64,000 nt of DNA, taken from PALSA-612 sp963765295. Its GTDB lineage: Bacteria > Actinomycetota > Thermoleophilia > Gaiellales > Gaiellaceae. The notes under the pieces were generated by a model, which was given only the letters and a program-made list of their open reading frames with translations, was not told the origin of the DNA and did not search any database. Positions within the stretch are counted from its first letter, which is position 1. The number at the start of each line of letters is the position of its first letter. A program made the translations under genes and the position numbers. The stretch is from assembly GCA_963765295.1 (NCBI GenBank), contig CAVXVO010000005.1:620001-684000 (forward strand), read 5' to 3'. Shown piece after piece: positions 8,313 through 15,309 of this stretch.

Positions 8313-8825
8313 TCAGGTCTCGTCGACCCAGTAGGCCATCAGAATCGCGTCGACGTACCCGCTGCCGCGGCGGTAGTGCTCGCGGCGGAACCCTTCGCGG
8401 ACGAAGCCGAAGCTCTCGTACAGGGCAATCGCCGGCTCGTTGTGCGGAAAGACGTGGAGCTCCAGCTTGCGCACGCGAGCCTCGCGTGCCCAGTCGACCG
8501 TTCGCGTGAGCAGGGCGCGGCCGACGCCGCGTCGCCGATGCCCGGCCGCCACCATCAGGCCGATGTCGGCGACGTGGAAGCTCGCGGGATGAGGATCGCG
8601 CGCAACCGAGAGTCGCCCGACGATGCGGTCGCCGTCCTCGACGACGAAGACGGCCGCGTGCGGGTGCCGCCGCAGCGCCTTCAGATAGCGGCGCTCGTCG
8701 GCGACGCCGCGCCAGGAATCGTCCGCAATCAGCCAGCCTTCCGGCTCCGCGCCCACCTCCTGTGCCAGCGCGACGAGCGCCGGCGCGTCCGCCGGTGTGG
8801 CGTCGCGGACGGCGGGGCCGTTCAT
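8313..8825 (-). CDS. GNAT-family N-acetyltransferase
   Basis: 170 residues. VRDATPADAPALVALAQEV starts the fold, and the acetyl-CoA site is GHRRRGVGRALLTRTVDWA (Q/RxxGxG/A type). This is followed by LELHVFPHNEPAIALYESFGFVREG, giving a complete single GNAT domain. The acceptor is unknown. The ATG overlaps the stop of the downstream gene for gamma-glutamyltransferase region by 4 bp (8822-8825), so this gene lies downstream of ggt in the same transcript. Confidence 0.85.
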   Translation of the reverse strand: MNGPAVRDATPADAPALVALAQEVGAEPEGWLIADDSWRGVADERRYLKALRRHPHAAVFVVEDGDRIVGRLSVARDPHPASFHVADIGLMVAAGHRRRGVGRALLTRTVDWAREARVRKLELHVFPHNEPAIALYESFGFVREGFRREHYRRGSGYVDAILMAYWVDET

Positions 8826-10381
8826 CCGACGACCACGCCGAAGCCGCCCCGGCGCGGGTCTCCGGCGGCCGCGAGGCTACCGTCCTCGCGGCGTTCGACG
8901 GCTGCAGCGCCGCCGAAGAACAGGTTCCGCCGCCGCCAGCGGACGGCGTCGTAGCCTGCAGACTCGAGCGCGTCGAGCGCCGTCGGCTCGAGGCCGCCCT
9001 CACAGTGGACGTGCGGTTCGTCGACGTGAACGCGAGGGGCGTCGATCGCCTCGCCGACCGGCAACCCGTGCCCGACGACGTTCACGACCACCTGCATGAT
9101 CGCCCCTCGGAGCCGTACCGACCCGGCGCTTCCGACCACGAGCCGCGGCTCGCCGTCACGCACGACGATCGACGGTGCCATCATGCTCGTCATCCGGCGG
9201 CCCGGCGCGGGCGTACGGCCGCTCGGGTTGAGGTCGTACTCCCCGAGCATGTTGTTCATGTGGATGCCGGTGCCGGGCACGATCACGCCCGAGCCGGAGC
9301 CGGTCGACGCCGAGAGCGATGCGGCGTTGCCTTTCGCGTCGACGACGGAGATGTGCGTCGTTCCACCGGGCGGCGCCGCCTCCGGTGCGACAGGTGCGCC
9401 TGCCCTGATCCGGTCGAGCGCCGCGCGAAGGTTCTCGTCCGCGAGCAGGTGCCGGGCGAGCCCGCCGTGGTTGAGCCTCGTCGTGAACCGGTACCCGCGG
9501 GTCCGGCTCTGCTCGCGCATCACCTCCACGAGCGCCGTCAGCGCCTGGGCGGAGCCGGGCGCGCCGTCCTCGAGCCGATCGAGCAGCGCGAGTCCGTAGG
9601 CGATGAGCACCCCGCCCGAGGACGGCGGCGGATTCGACTCGAACACGCAGCCCCGGAAGCCAGTCTTGACGGGCGTCCGCCAGATCACGCGGTACGCGCG
9701 CAGATCGGCCGCGGTGATCGCACCGCCGGTTTCACGCAGGTGCCGGACGACGGCGTCGGCCAGATCGCCCGAGTAGAGGTCGGCCGGCCGCTCCGCGAGC
9801 CGCTCGAGCGTGTTCGCGAGATCGGGGAGCCGCAGGACGTCACCGGGCCCGAGTCTTGTTCCCCGTACCCCGTACACGCGCCGCCCCTCGGCCGTGTGGC
9901 GCAGGATCAGGTCGAGAATCGCGTGGAGATACGCCTGCGGGCGCGTGAGCGTGATCCCGCTCCGGGCTGCCTCTGCGGCCGGCTCGATCAGCGTTCCCCA
10001 CGGGAGGCTCGCGTAGCGCCGGTGCGCGGCGGCCAGGCCCGCGACCTTGCCTGGGACGGCGCACGATGCCGAGCCGATATGGAACTTCTGCGTCGACTCG
10101 CCGCTGAAGTCGACGTCGATGGACTTCATCTCGGCGCGCCGGCGCGTGCGTGCGCCGAGCCCGGGTGTCGTGACGAAGAAGTCGAGCAGGCGCGTCGACC
10201 GGTCCCGGGCACGGCGCACGAGCATGAAGCCCCCGGCCCCGGGCCCCGTCAGCGGGCTCTCCGCCACCCAGGACATGAACGCCGCGGCGATGCACGCGTC
10301 GACGGCGTTCCCGCCCTCGGCCAGGATCCGTGCTCCCGCCTCCGCGGTCAGCTGATGGCCTGCGGCGACCGCTCCCCTCAC
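8822..10381 (-). CDS. ggt: Gamma-glutamyltransferase family protein
   Basis: 519 residues, Ntn-hydrolase proenzyme. GHQLTAEAGARILAEGGNAV and GPGAGGFMLV are N-terminal motifs. GGTTHISVVDAKGNAASLS holds the threonine that becomes the new N-terminus after autocleavage. GSGVIVPGTGIHMNNML and GSAGSVRLRG complete the family pattern. No signal peptide is evident, so it may be cytosolic. Related family members act on other gamma-glutamyl or cephalosporin-like substrates. The GTG start sits six bases after a TACGCT -10. Confidence 0.9.
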   Translation of the reverse strand: MRGAVAAGHQLTAEAGARILAEGGNAVDACIAAAFMSWVAESPLTGPGAGGFMLVRRARDRSTRLLDFFVTTPGLGARTRRRAEMKSIDVDFSGESTQKFHIGSASCAVPGKVAGLAAAHRRYASLPWGTLIEPAAEAARSGITLTRPQAYLHAILDLILRHTAEGRRVYGVRGTRLGPGDVLRLPDLANTLERLAERPADLYSGDLADAVVRHLRETGGAITAADLRAYRVIWRTPVKTGFRGCVFESNPPPSSGGVLIAYGLALLDRLEDGAPGSAQALTALVEVMREQSRTRGYRFTTRLNHGGLARHLLADENLRAALDRIRAGAPVAPEAAPPGGTTHISVVDAKGNAASLSASTGSGSGVIVPGTGIHMNNMLGEYDLNPSGRTPAPGRRMTSMMAPSIVVRDGEPRLVVGSAGSVRLRGAIMQVVVNVVGHGLPVGEAIDAPRVHVDEPHVHCEGGLEPTALDALESAGYDAVRWRRRNLFFGGAAAVERREDGSLAAAGDPRRGGFGVVVG

Positions 10382-10387
10382 AGGGCA

Positions 10388-10393
10388 AGCGTA
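10388..10393 (-). promoter_or_regulatory. -10 hexamer TACGCT, leaderless promoter of ggt
   Basis: On the minus strand TACGCT is followed by six bases and then the GTG of ggt. Predicted operon: ggt then the GNAT gene. Confidence 0.55.
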
Positions 10394-10418
10394 CTGCGGG
10401 TTCGCGTTGCGCTAGGGC

Positions 10419-11741
10419 CTAGAGATCAGCCAGGAAGCTCGGCGGCTCGAACGGCTCGCGCTCGCTGCGCAACGGGGTCGCCGATCGCCGTCCGGCACCG
10501 CCGAAGCCCGTGGCGACGACGGTTACCCACACCTGCCCGTTCAGCCGCTCGTCGATCGTCGCGCCGAAGATGATGTTCGTGTCGTCGGTCGCCCGCTGGC
10601 GGACGATCTCCGCCGCCTGGTTCACCTCGTACAGCGACAGGTCGTCGCCGCCCGCAATCGACAGCAGGATGCCCTTCGCGCCCGTCATCTCGCCTTCGAT
10701 GAGCGGTGAGCGGAGAGCGCGCTCGACCGCCTCGACGGCACGATCGTCGCCGCCCGAGTAGCCGATGCCCATCAGTGCGTTGCCGGCGTCGGTCATGACC
10801 GTGCGGACGTCGGCGAAGTCGAGGTTGATCAGTCCGGGCATCGTGATCAGGTCGCAGATGCCCTGGACGCCCTGGCGGAGCACGTCGTCGGCGATCCGGA
10901 ACGCATCCAGCATCGACGTCGAGCGGTCGAGCACCTCGAGCAGCTTCTCGTTCGGAACCACGATGACGGTGTCGCACTCGGCGCGCAGCTCGGCAACGCC
11001 CTCGTCCGCCGAGCGGCGGCGCTGCGTGCCCTCGAACTTGAACGGCGTCGTGACGATGCCGACCGTCAGGGCACCGAGCTCGCGGGCGATCTTCGCCACG
11101 ACCGGAGCCGCGCCGGAACCGGTGCCGCCGCCCTCGCCGGCGGTCACGAAGACCATGTCCGCACCGCGCAGGGTCTGCTTGACCTCGTCGTAGCTCTCCT
11201 CGGCGGCTTTTCTCCCGACCGACGGATCGGCGCCGGAGCCGAGGCCCTCGGTGAGGTTCTCGCCGATGTGGATCTTCACCGGTGCGTCGGAGAACTGGAG
11301 CTGCTGGATGTCCGTGTTGACGGCGATGAACTCGACCTGCGACAGGCCCGCGTCGATCATGCGGTTGACGGCGTTCAGGCCCGCGCCGCCGACGCCGACG
11401 ACCTTGATGACGGCGACGTAGGTTCCCGAGTCGGGCCGCGGGACGGCGTGGAGGATGGGCGGCTCGGGTGCGACGTCCCAGATCTCCGGCCGGAGGCGCT
11501 CCCGTACCGGATCCCCGGCGGGCGCGATCGGTGCGACGGGCATGTCCACGACGACGGCGTCGACCGGCTCGAGACGCCGCGGCTCTGGCTTCTGCTCGGC
11601 CGGCTGCTCGGGCGCGGGTGGCTCGGCACTCCGCTCGGGAGCGCTCGTCACGTCCTGCTCGGCCTGTCGCTGAGCAGCTTCCGTCGCCTTGAACAGCTCG
11701 GCGAGCGGGCCTTCACGCATGCTGGCGCGCTTGCGCGCCAT
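10419..11741 (-). CDS. ftsZ: FtsZ-type tubulin GTPase with a ~107-residue N-terminal extension
   Basis: 440 residues. Residues 1-107 are Pro/Glu/Ala-rich and probably disordered. The FtsZ core starts at VIKVVGVGGAGLNAVNRMID; the tubulin signature GGGTGSG is at about 204-210, followed by TTPFKFEG and VLRQGVQGICDLI. The C-terminal peptide EPPSFLADL resembles the conserved tail that binds FtsA/SepF-type partners. The ATG is supported by a perfect AGGAGGT Shine-Dalgarno a few bases upstream. It overlaps the end of parA by 29 bp. FtsZ polymerises into the division ring; the extension and the parA linkage, away from any murein cluster, suggest a specialised copy. Confidence 0.9.
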   Translation of the reverse strand: MARKRASMREGPLAELFKATEAAQRQAEQDVTSAPERSAEPPAPEQPAEQKPEPRRLEPVDAVVVDMPVAPIAPAGDPVRERLRPEIWDVAPEPPILHAVPRPDSGTYVAVIKVVGVGGAGLNAVNRMIDAGLSQVEFIAVNTDIQQLQFSDAPVKIHIGENLTEGLGSGADPSVGRKAAEESYDEVKQTLRGADMVFVTAGEGGGTGSGAAPVVAKIARELGALTVGIVTTPFKFEGTQRRRSADEGVAELRAECDTVIVVPNEKLLEVLDRSTSMLDAFRIADDVLRQGVQGICDLITMPGLINLDFADVRTVMTDAGNALMGIGYSGGDDRAVEAVERALRSPLIEGEMTGAKGILLSIAGGDDLSLYEVNQAAEIVRQRATDDTNIIFGATIDERLNGQVWVTVVATGFGGAGRRSATPLRSEREPFEPPSFLADL

Positions 11742-12543
11742 TCATTACCTCCTCCGCGAGATCTCGATAGGCCTGCGCCGCGCTTCCCTGCGGCTCGTAC
11801 TTGAGGACGCTCAGACCCTTCACCGGCGCCTCCGCGTAGCGGACCGTCTTGCGGATCCGCGTCTTGAAGACGAGGTCGCCGAAGTTCTCCTGCAGGATCT
11901 CCACCGCCTCGCGCGCGTGCAGCGTACGGCCGTCGAACATCGTCGGCAGGATCCCCTGGATCGCGACGTGCGGGTTCAGGTTCTCGCGGATCATGCTCAG
12001 CGTGTTCTCGAGCTGCACGAGGCCGCGCAGCGACAGGTACTCGCACTGGACGGGAACGATCACACCGTCCGAGGCGACGAGCGCGTTGATCGTCAGCAGG
12101 CCGAGAGAGGGCGGCGTGTCGATCAGGACGTAGTCGTACTCCCCCTTCAGCGGCATCAGGGCCCGGTCGAGCGCGCGCTCCCGGCCGATCATGCTCGAGA
12201 GCGCCAGTTCGGCGCCGGCCAGGTCGATCGAGGAGACGGCGAGGTCGATCTCGCCCTTGTGGATCACCTGCTCGAGCGGCAGTCGATGCACGAGCACGTC
12301 GTACATCGAGCGCTCGATGGTGTCGGGATTGAGCCCCTGGCTCATGGTCAGGTTGCCCTGGGGGTCGAGGTCGACCGTCAGCACGCGCTTGCCCTGCTCC
12401 GCCAGTGCGACGGCGAGATTGAGCGTGGAGGTCGTCTTCGCCACCCCGCCCTTCTGGTTGGCGAACGCGATTACTGATGCCATGGCAGCTTTCTGCGGAA
12501 CGGTGTCCGGCTCAGGCTGAGGTGCTACCTGCAAGAGGCCCAT
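11713..12543 (-). CDS. parA: ParA/Soj-type chromosome-partitioning ATPase
   Basis: From ATG 12543 (MGLLQVAPQPEP): 276 residues; a second ATG at 12483 (MASVIAFANQ) would give the standard ParA length. The deviant Walker A is KGGVAKTT, then DLDPQGNLT and DTPPSLGLLTINALVA. ParA ATPases use nonspecific DNA binding to move or position cargo, usually with ParB. No parB is in the window; the partner gene is ftsZ, overlapping its 3' end, so this copy may position division or cargo instead of origins. Confidence 0.9.
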   Translation of the reverse strand: MGLLQVAPQPEPDTVPQKAAMASVIAFANQKGGVAKTTSTLNLAVALAEQGKRVLTVDLDPQGNLTMSQGLNPDTIERSMYDVLVHRLPLEQVIHKGEIDLAVSSIDLAGAELALSSMIGRERALDRALMPLKGEYDYVLIDTPPSLGLLTINALVASDGVIVPVQCEYLSLRGLVQLENTLSMIRENLNPHVAIQGILPTMFDGRTLHAREAVEILQENFGDLVFKTRIRKTVRYAEAPVKGLSVLKYEPQGSAAQAYRDLAEEVMNGAQARQHA

Positions 12544-12566
12544 CGTGCGGCTTCTTTCGAGCCACG

Positions 12567-12800
12567 TTAGCAGAGTCCTGCGCGTGCCTCCGTGGCGGTT
12601 TCGGCGTCTCGAAGCGCCTCCTGGCAGCGCTCGAGGGCGCTTTCGGCGAGGTCGGTCCCGGACGGCTCCGCCCGCACCCACGCTTCGGCGTCGCGGAGCA
12701 GGCCGCGGACCTCGTCGAGCAGCACCGGCGCGGGTGCGCCGCCCGCCTCGAGTGCCTCGATCCGCTCGAGCCTGGCGAGGACAGCGCGCGCTTCGTCCAT
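12567..12800 (-). CDS. Small alpha-helical protein, first gene of the parA-ftsZ operon
   Basis: 77 residues, rich in Ala, Glu, Leu and Arg and predicted helical throughout (ARVLARLERIEALEAG-like composition). No family recognised. It ends 23 bp before parA and its ATG is six bases after a TACCGT -10, so it is the likely first cistron of the operon. A regulator or adaptor of ParA is possible but unsupported. Confidence 0.6.
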   Translation of the reverse strand: MDEARAVLARLERIEALEAGGAPAPVLLDEVRGLLRDAEAWVRAEPSGTDLAESALERCQEALRDAETATEARAGLC

Positions 12801-12806
12801 GTCCCG

Positions 12807-12849
12807 ACGGTAGCCGCCGCGGACGCGCCGCTTCGTGACGACTTCGTGA
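12807..12849 (-). promoter_or_regulatory. Promoter of the parA-ftsZ operon with direct repeats
   Basis: The -10 TACCGT (12807-12812) is six bases before the ATG at 12800. Upstream, TCACGAAG occurs twice on the minus strand (12842-12849 and 12831-12838), exactly 11 bases apart. This is the spacing of OmpR/PhoB-type response-regulator boxes. It recalls the GTCAC repeats of the three 55-bp elements. Confidence 0.45.
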
Positions 12850-12853
12850 TTCC

Positions 12854-14107
12854 TCAGCTCGCGATCGACTGCACGCCGAAGTAGCTCCGCGGCCGCGGCT
12901 TCAGGCCGAGCAGCGAGTCGTCGAGGCGCTCGATGAGCCCGAGCCGGTCGCCGGCCATCAGCACCTCGAGGAGCGCACGGCGGATCAGCTCGCCGTCCGT
13001 CTTGGACGCGTGGCCGCCACTCGTCAGGCCGCGGAGCCGGGCGAAGAACTCGCCCCGCTCGGCCGCGTCCTCTCCGACGAGGACAGACAGCCGCGCGGCC
13101 GCCGCCCAGAGTCCGTCTCCGGCTCCGAGCAGCGCACCGAGCGACTCGCGCAGCTGCTCGGAGCGGTAGGGCTCGGAGGCGAACAGCGACAGCTCCCAGC
13201 GGTCGAGCGCCTCACCGAGCCCCTCGTCGAGATTCGCGTCCGCGAGCCGCTCCAGGAGGTCGGCCGCGAGTCTGGCCCGGAACTCGTCGAGACGAGTCGG
13301 CTCGCCCGGAGGCTCGGTGGCGGCGATCGGCAGCACCGGGCGGACGCCGTACGGACGCCAGTCGAGGCGTTCGAAGAGGACGGGGCCGGCCGCGATCGGA
13401 GCCGCGGTCGCGAGTCTGAGCGCGGTGACCGCGTCCGCGATCTCCCCGGGCGCGTCGGGCGGCTCGACCGCTCCGGCCGGGAACACGCAGGAGAGCTCGA
13501 CGACGCTCGACCGCTCCGGCTCCTGGCCGAACCCGGACGGGAGCAGGCCGTTCGCCTCCGGCCAGTAGTCCGCGATCTCGCCGGGAGCGGCCAGGCGCAG
13601 CTGCAGATTGCGGCCGAGGTCGACCTGCACCGGGCAGGACACGCCGACGAGGGGCGCAACGGCGCCGTAGGCATGGCTCTCGCCGAAGATCTCGTGCTCG
13701 AGCTTCTGGTAGCCGCGGTTGAAGACGCGATCGTCCCACTCGAAGCCGCCGCACCGCTCGGCCAGGCCGGCGAGGAACGGGAGCAGGATCGTCCGGTAGA
13801 GCGCCGACTCCTCGGTCGTGTCGGCTCCGGTGTGCGCATGCGCGAAGATCGCCGCCGCCGGTTCGCGCCTGAGCTCCTCGAGCGCGAACTGGGCGTCGTC
13901 GAGCCGTCGCAACGCCTCGGCGCGGTCCTCGACGTAGCTCCGCGCCCGGGGACGGTACTCGTAGAGCGCCGGCCGCCCGGGCGCGGCGTGCTCCTCGAAC
14001 GAGAACGGCAGCGGCGCGTCGGCCTCCGACTCGCGGTAGAGGTACGCGAACGCGCCGAGGCAGTGGCGCTTGAGCGCTTCGTAGAGCTGGGGAGAGCGGA
14101 CTGCCAC
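12854..14107 (-). CDS. Conserved hypothetical protein downstream of the Nei-like glycosylase
   Basis: 417 residues from a GTG at 14107 (product starts VAVRSPQLYEALKRHC). The start is chosen because it follows the glycosylase stop by 8 bp and has GAGGA just upstream; the longer open frame overlaps that gene. No family recognised. The protein is soluble-looking and acidic, with helical patches and a C-terminal LIERLDDSLLGLKPRPRSYF. No Walker, metal or membrane motifs were found. Tight coupling to a base-excision gene suggests the same transcript, but no function is assigned. Confidence 0.7.
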   Translation of the reverse strand: MAVRSPQLYEALKRHCLGAFAYLYRESEADAPLPFSFEEHAAPGRPALYEYRPRARSYVEDRAEALRRLDDAQFALEELRREPAAAIFAHAHTGADTTEESALYRTILLPFLAGLAERCGGFEWDDRVFNRGYQKLEHEIFGESHAYGAVAPLVGVSCPVQVDLGRNLQLRLAAPGEIADYWPEANGLLPSGFGQEPERSSVVELSCVFPAGAVEPPDAPGEIADAVTALRLATAAPIAAGPVLFERLDWRPYGVRPVLPIAATEPPGEPTRLDEFRARLAADLLERLADANLDEGLGEALDRWELSLFASEPYRSEQLRESLGALLGAGDGLWAAAARLSVLVGEDAAERGEFFARLRGLTSGGHASKTDGELIRRALLEVLMAGDRLGLIERLDDSLLGLKPRPRSYFGVQSIAS

Positions 14108-14115
14108 GTGTCCTC

Positions 14116-14871
14116 TTACTTCCCCGGCGGCGCCTCTCCTCTCTGGCAGCCGGGACACCAGTACGCGACACGGTTGTCCTCGCCCTGGCTGCGGCTCAGG
14201 ATCGTCGCACCGCAGCGTGCGCACGGGCGGCCTGCGCGACGGTAGACGGCCCGGTCGACACGGAGGCCGGCGAGAGACGCCCGCATGACCCGTGCGGCCT
14301 CGCCGAGCGCCGAGAGCAGCTCTTCGTCCGCCGTCTGGCCGAGCCGAAGCCACGGTGAGAGCCGCGCGTGCCAGAGCGCCTCGGCGCGCCAGATGTTCCC
14401 GATTCCGGCCACGAGGCGCTGGTCGAGGAGCGCCTCCCCCAGATCGCGGCGGTGGTCCGCAGCCCGCAGCCTTGCCAGCATCCCGGCGAGATCGGGCGGG
14501 TCGGCGAGGATGTCGGGCCCGAGGCGGCGGACTGCGCGGTCCGTCAACTCCAGGACGGCACCGCCGCGGAGCACGGCCTGGTGCTCGCGGCCGCGGAGCA
14601 CGAGCCAGGGCAGGCCTCCGATCTCCGCGCCGCGGGCGAGCACGCGCCAGCTCCCGGACATCCGCAGGTGGCTGCGGAGGACGAGGCCGCCCTCGAAGCC
14701 GAGCAGGAGGTTCTTGCCGCGCGCCTCGACGGCTTCGAGGATGTGCCCGTCGAGCCGCTCGGCGACGGCAAACGAACGCGCCCGCGGGTGGAAGGCCTCG
14801 ACCTCGACCCGGTCGCCCACGAGCACCTGGAGACGAAGCGCCGCTCGGTGCAGGGCATCGCCTTCGGGCAC
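14116..14871 (-). CDS. nei: Fpg/Nei-family DNA glycosylase (endonuclease VIII-like)
   Basis: 251 residues. It begins MPEGD, so the catalytic Pro2 and Glu3 would be exposed after Met removal; MPEGD is typical of Nei, not Fpg. ARGKNLLLGF holds the conserved lysine. QRLVAGIGNIWRAEALW is the H2TH region. The C-terminal zinc finger is CARC...CPGC. It excises oxidised bases and nicks by beta/delta elimination. GTG start with a TATTGT -10 seven bases upstream. Confidence 0.9.
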   Translation of the reverse strand: MPEGDALHRAALRLQVLVGDRVEVEAFHPRARSFAVAERLDGHILEAVEARGKNLLLGFEGGLVLRSHLRMSGSWRVLARGAEIGGLPWLVLRGREHQAVLRGGAVLELTDRAVRRLGPDILADPPDLAGMLARLRAADHRRDLGEALLDQRLVAGIGNIWRAEALWHARLSPWLRLGQTADEELLSALGEAARVMRASLAGLRVDRAVYRRAGRPCARCGATILSRSQGEDNRVAYWCPGCQRGEAPPGK

Positions 14872-14889
14872 GTGGGGAACAATAGGGAC

Positions 14890-15309
14890 GTGAGTCGTGC
14901 TCGCTCAGCCGCCGCCGGAGCCGTGGCGGCCGCCGTCTGGGCGCTCGAGGAGCCGCTGGACATGCGCATCCTCGACCACGACTACTCCGACGTCGCCCTG
15001 CTCGGCAAGCTCGTCACACGCGGCCCGAACTGGTGGGGAACCGGCCTCGCCCTCCACATGGCGAACGGTGCCGTCTTCGGGCTCGTCTACGAGGAAGCGC
15101 GCCGGCGGCTTCGGGTCGATCCGCGGCGACTCGCGCTCGGGATGGCGACGGGCGAGCACCTCGTCCTGTTCTCGCTCGGCGCGCTCGTCGACCGTTACCA
15201 CCCGGCCCGCGGCGAACCGGGGCTGGCGAGGCTGATGAGCGGCCGCGCGTTCGTCCAGGCGACCTGGCGGCACGCCGTCTTCGGCTGGACGCTCGGCCGG
15301 CTCGCCTAG
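14890..15309 (+). CDS. Small membrane protein, unknown function
   Basis: 139 residues from GTG 14890. Hydrophobic stretches occur at AAAGAVAAAVWAL, GLALHMANGAVFGLVY and LALGMATGEHLVLFSLGALV, suggesting three or so membrane segments. There is a His in each of the last two. No family assigned with confidence. Divergent from the glycosylase. Its TAG stop shares CTAG with the stop of the convergent lhr gene. Confidence 0.6.
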   Translation: MSRARSAAAGAVAAAVWALEEPLDMRILDHDYSDVALLGKLVTRGPNWWGTGLALHMANGAVFGLVYEEARRRLRVDPRRLALGMATGEHLVLFSLGALVDRYHPARGEPGLARLMSGRAFVQATWRHAVFGWTLGRLA

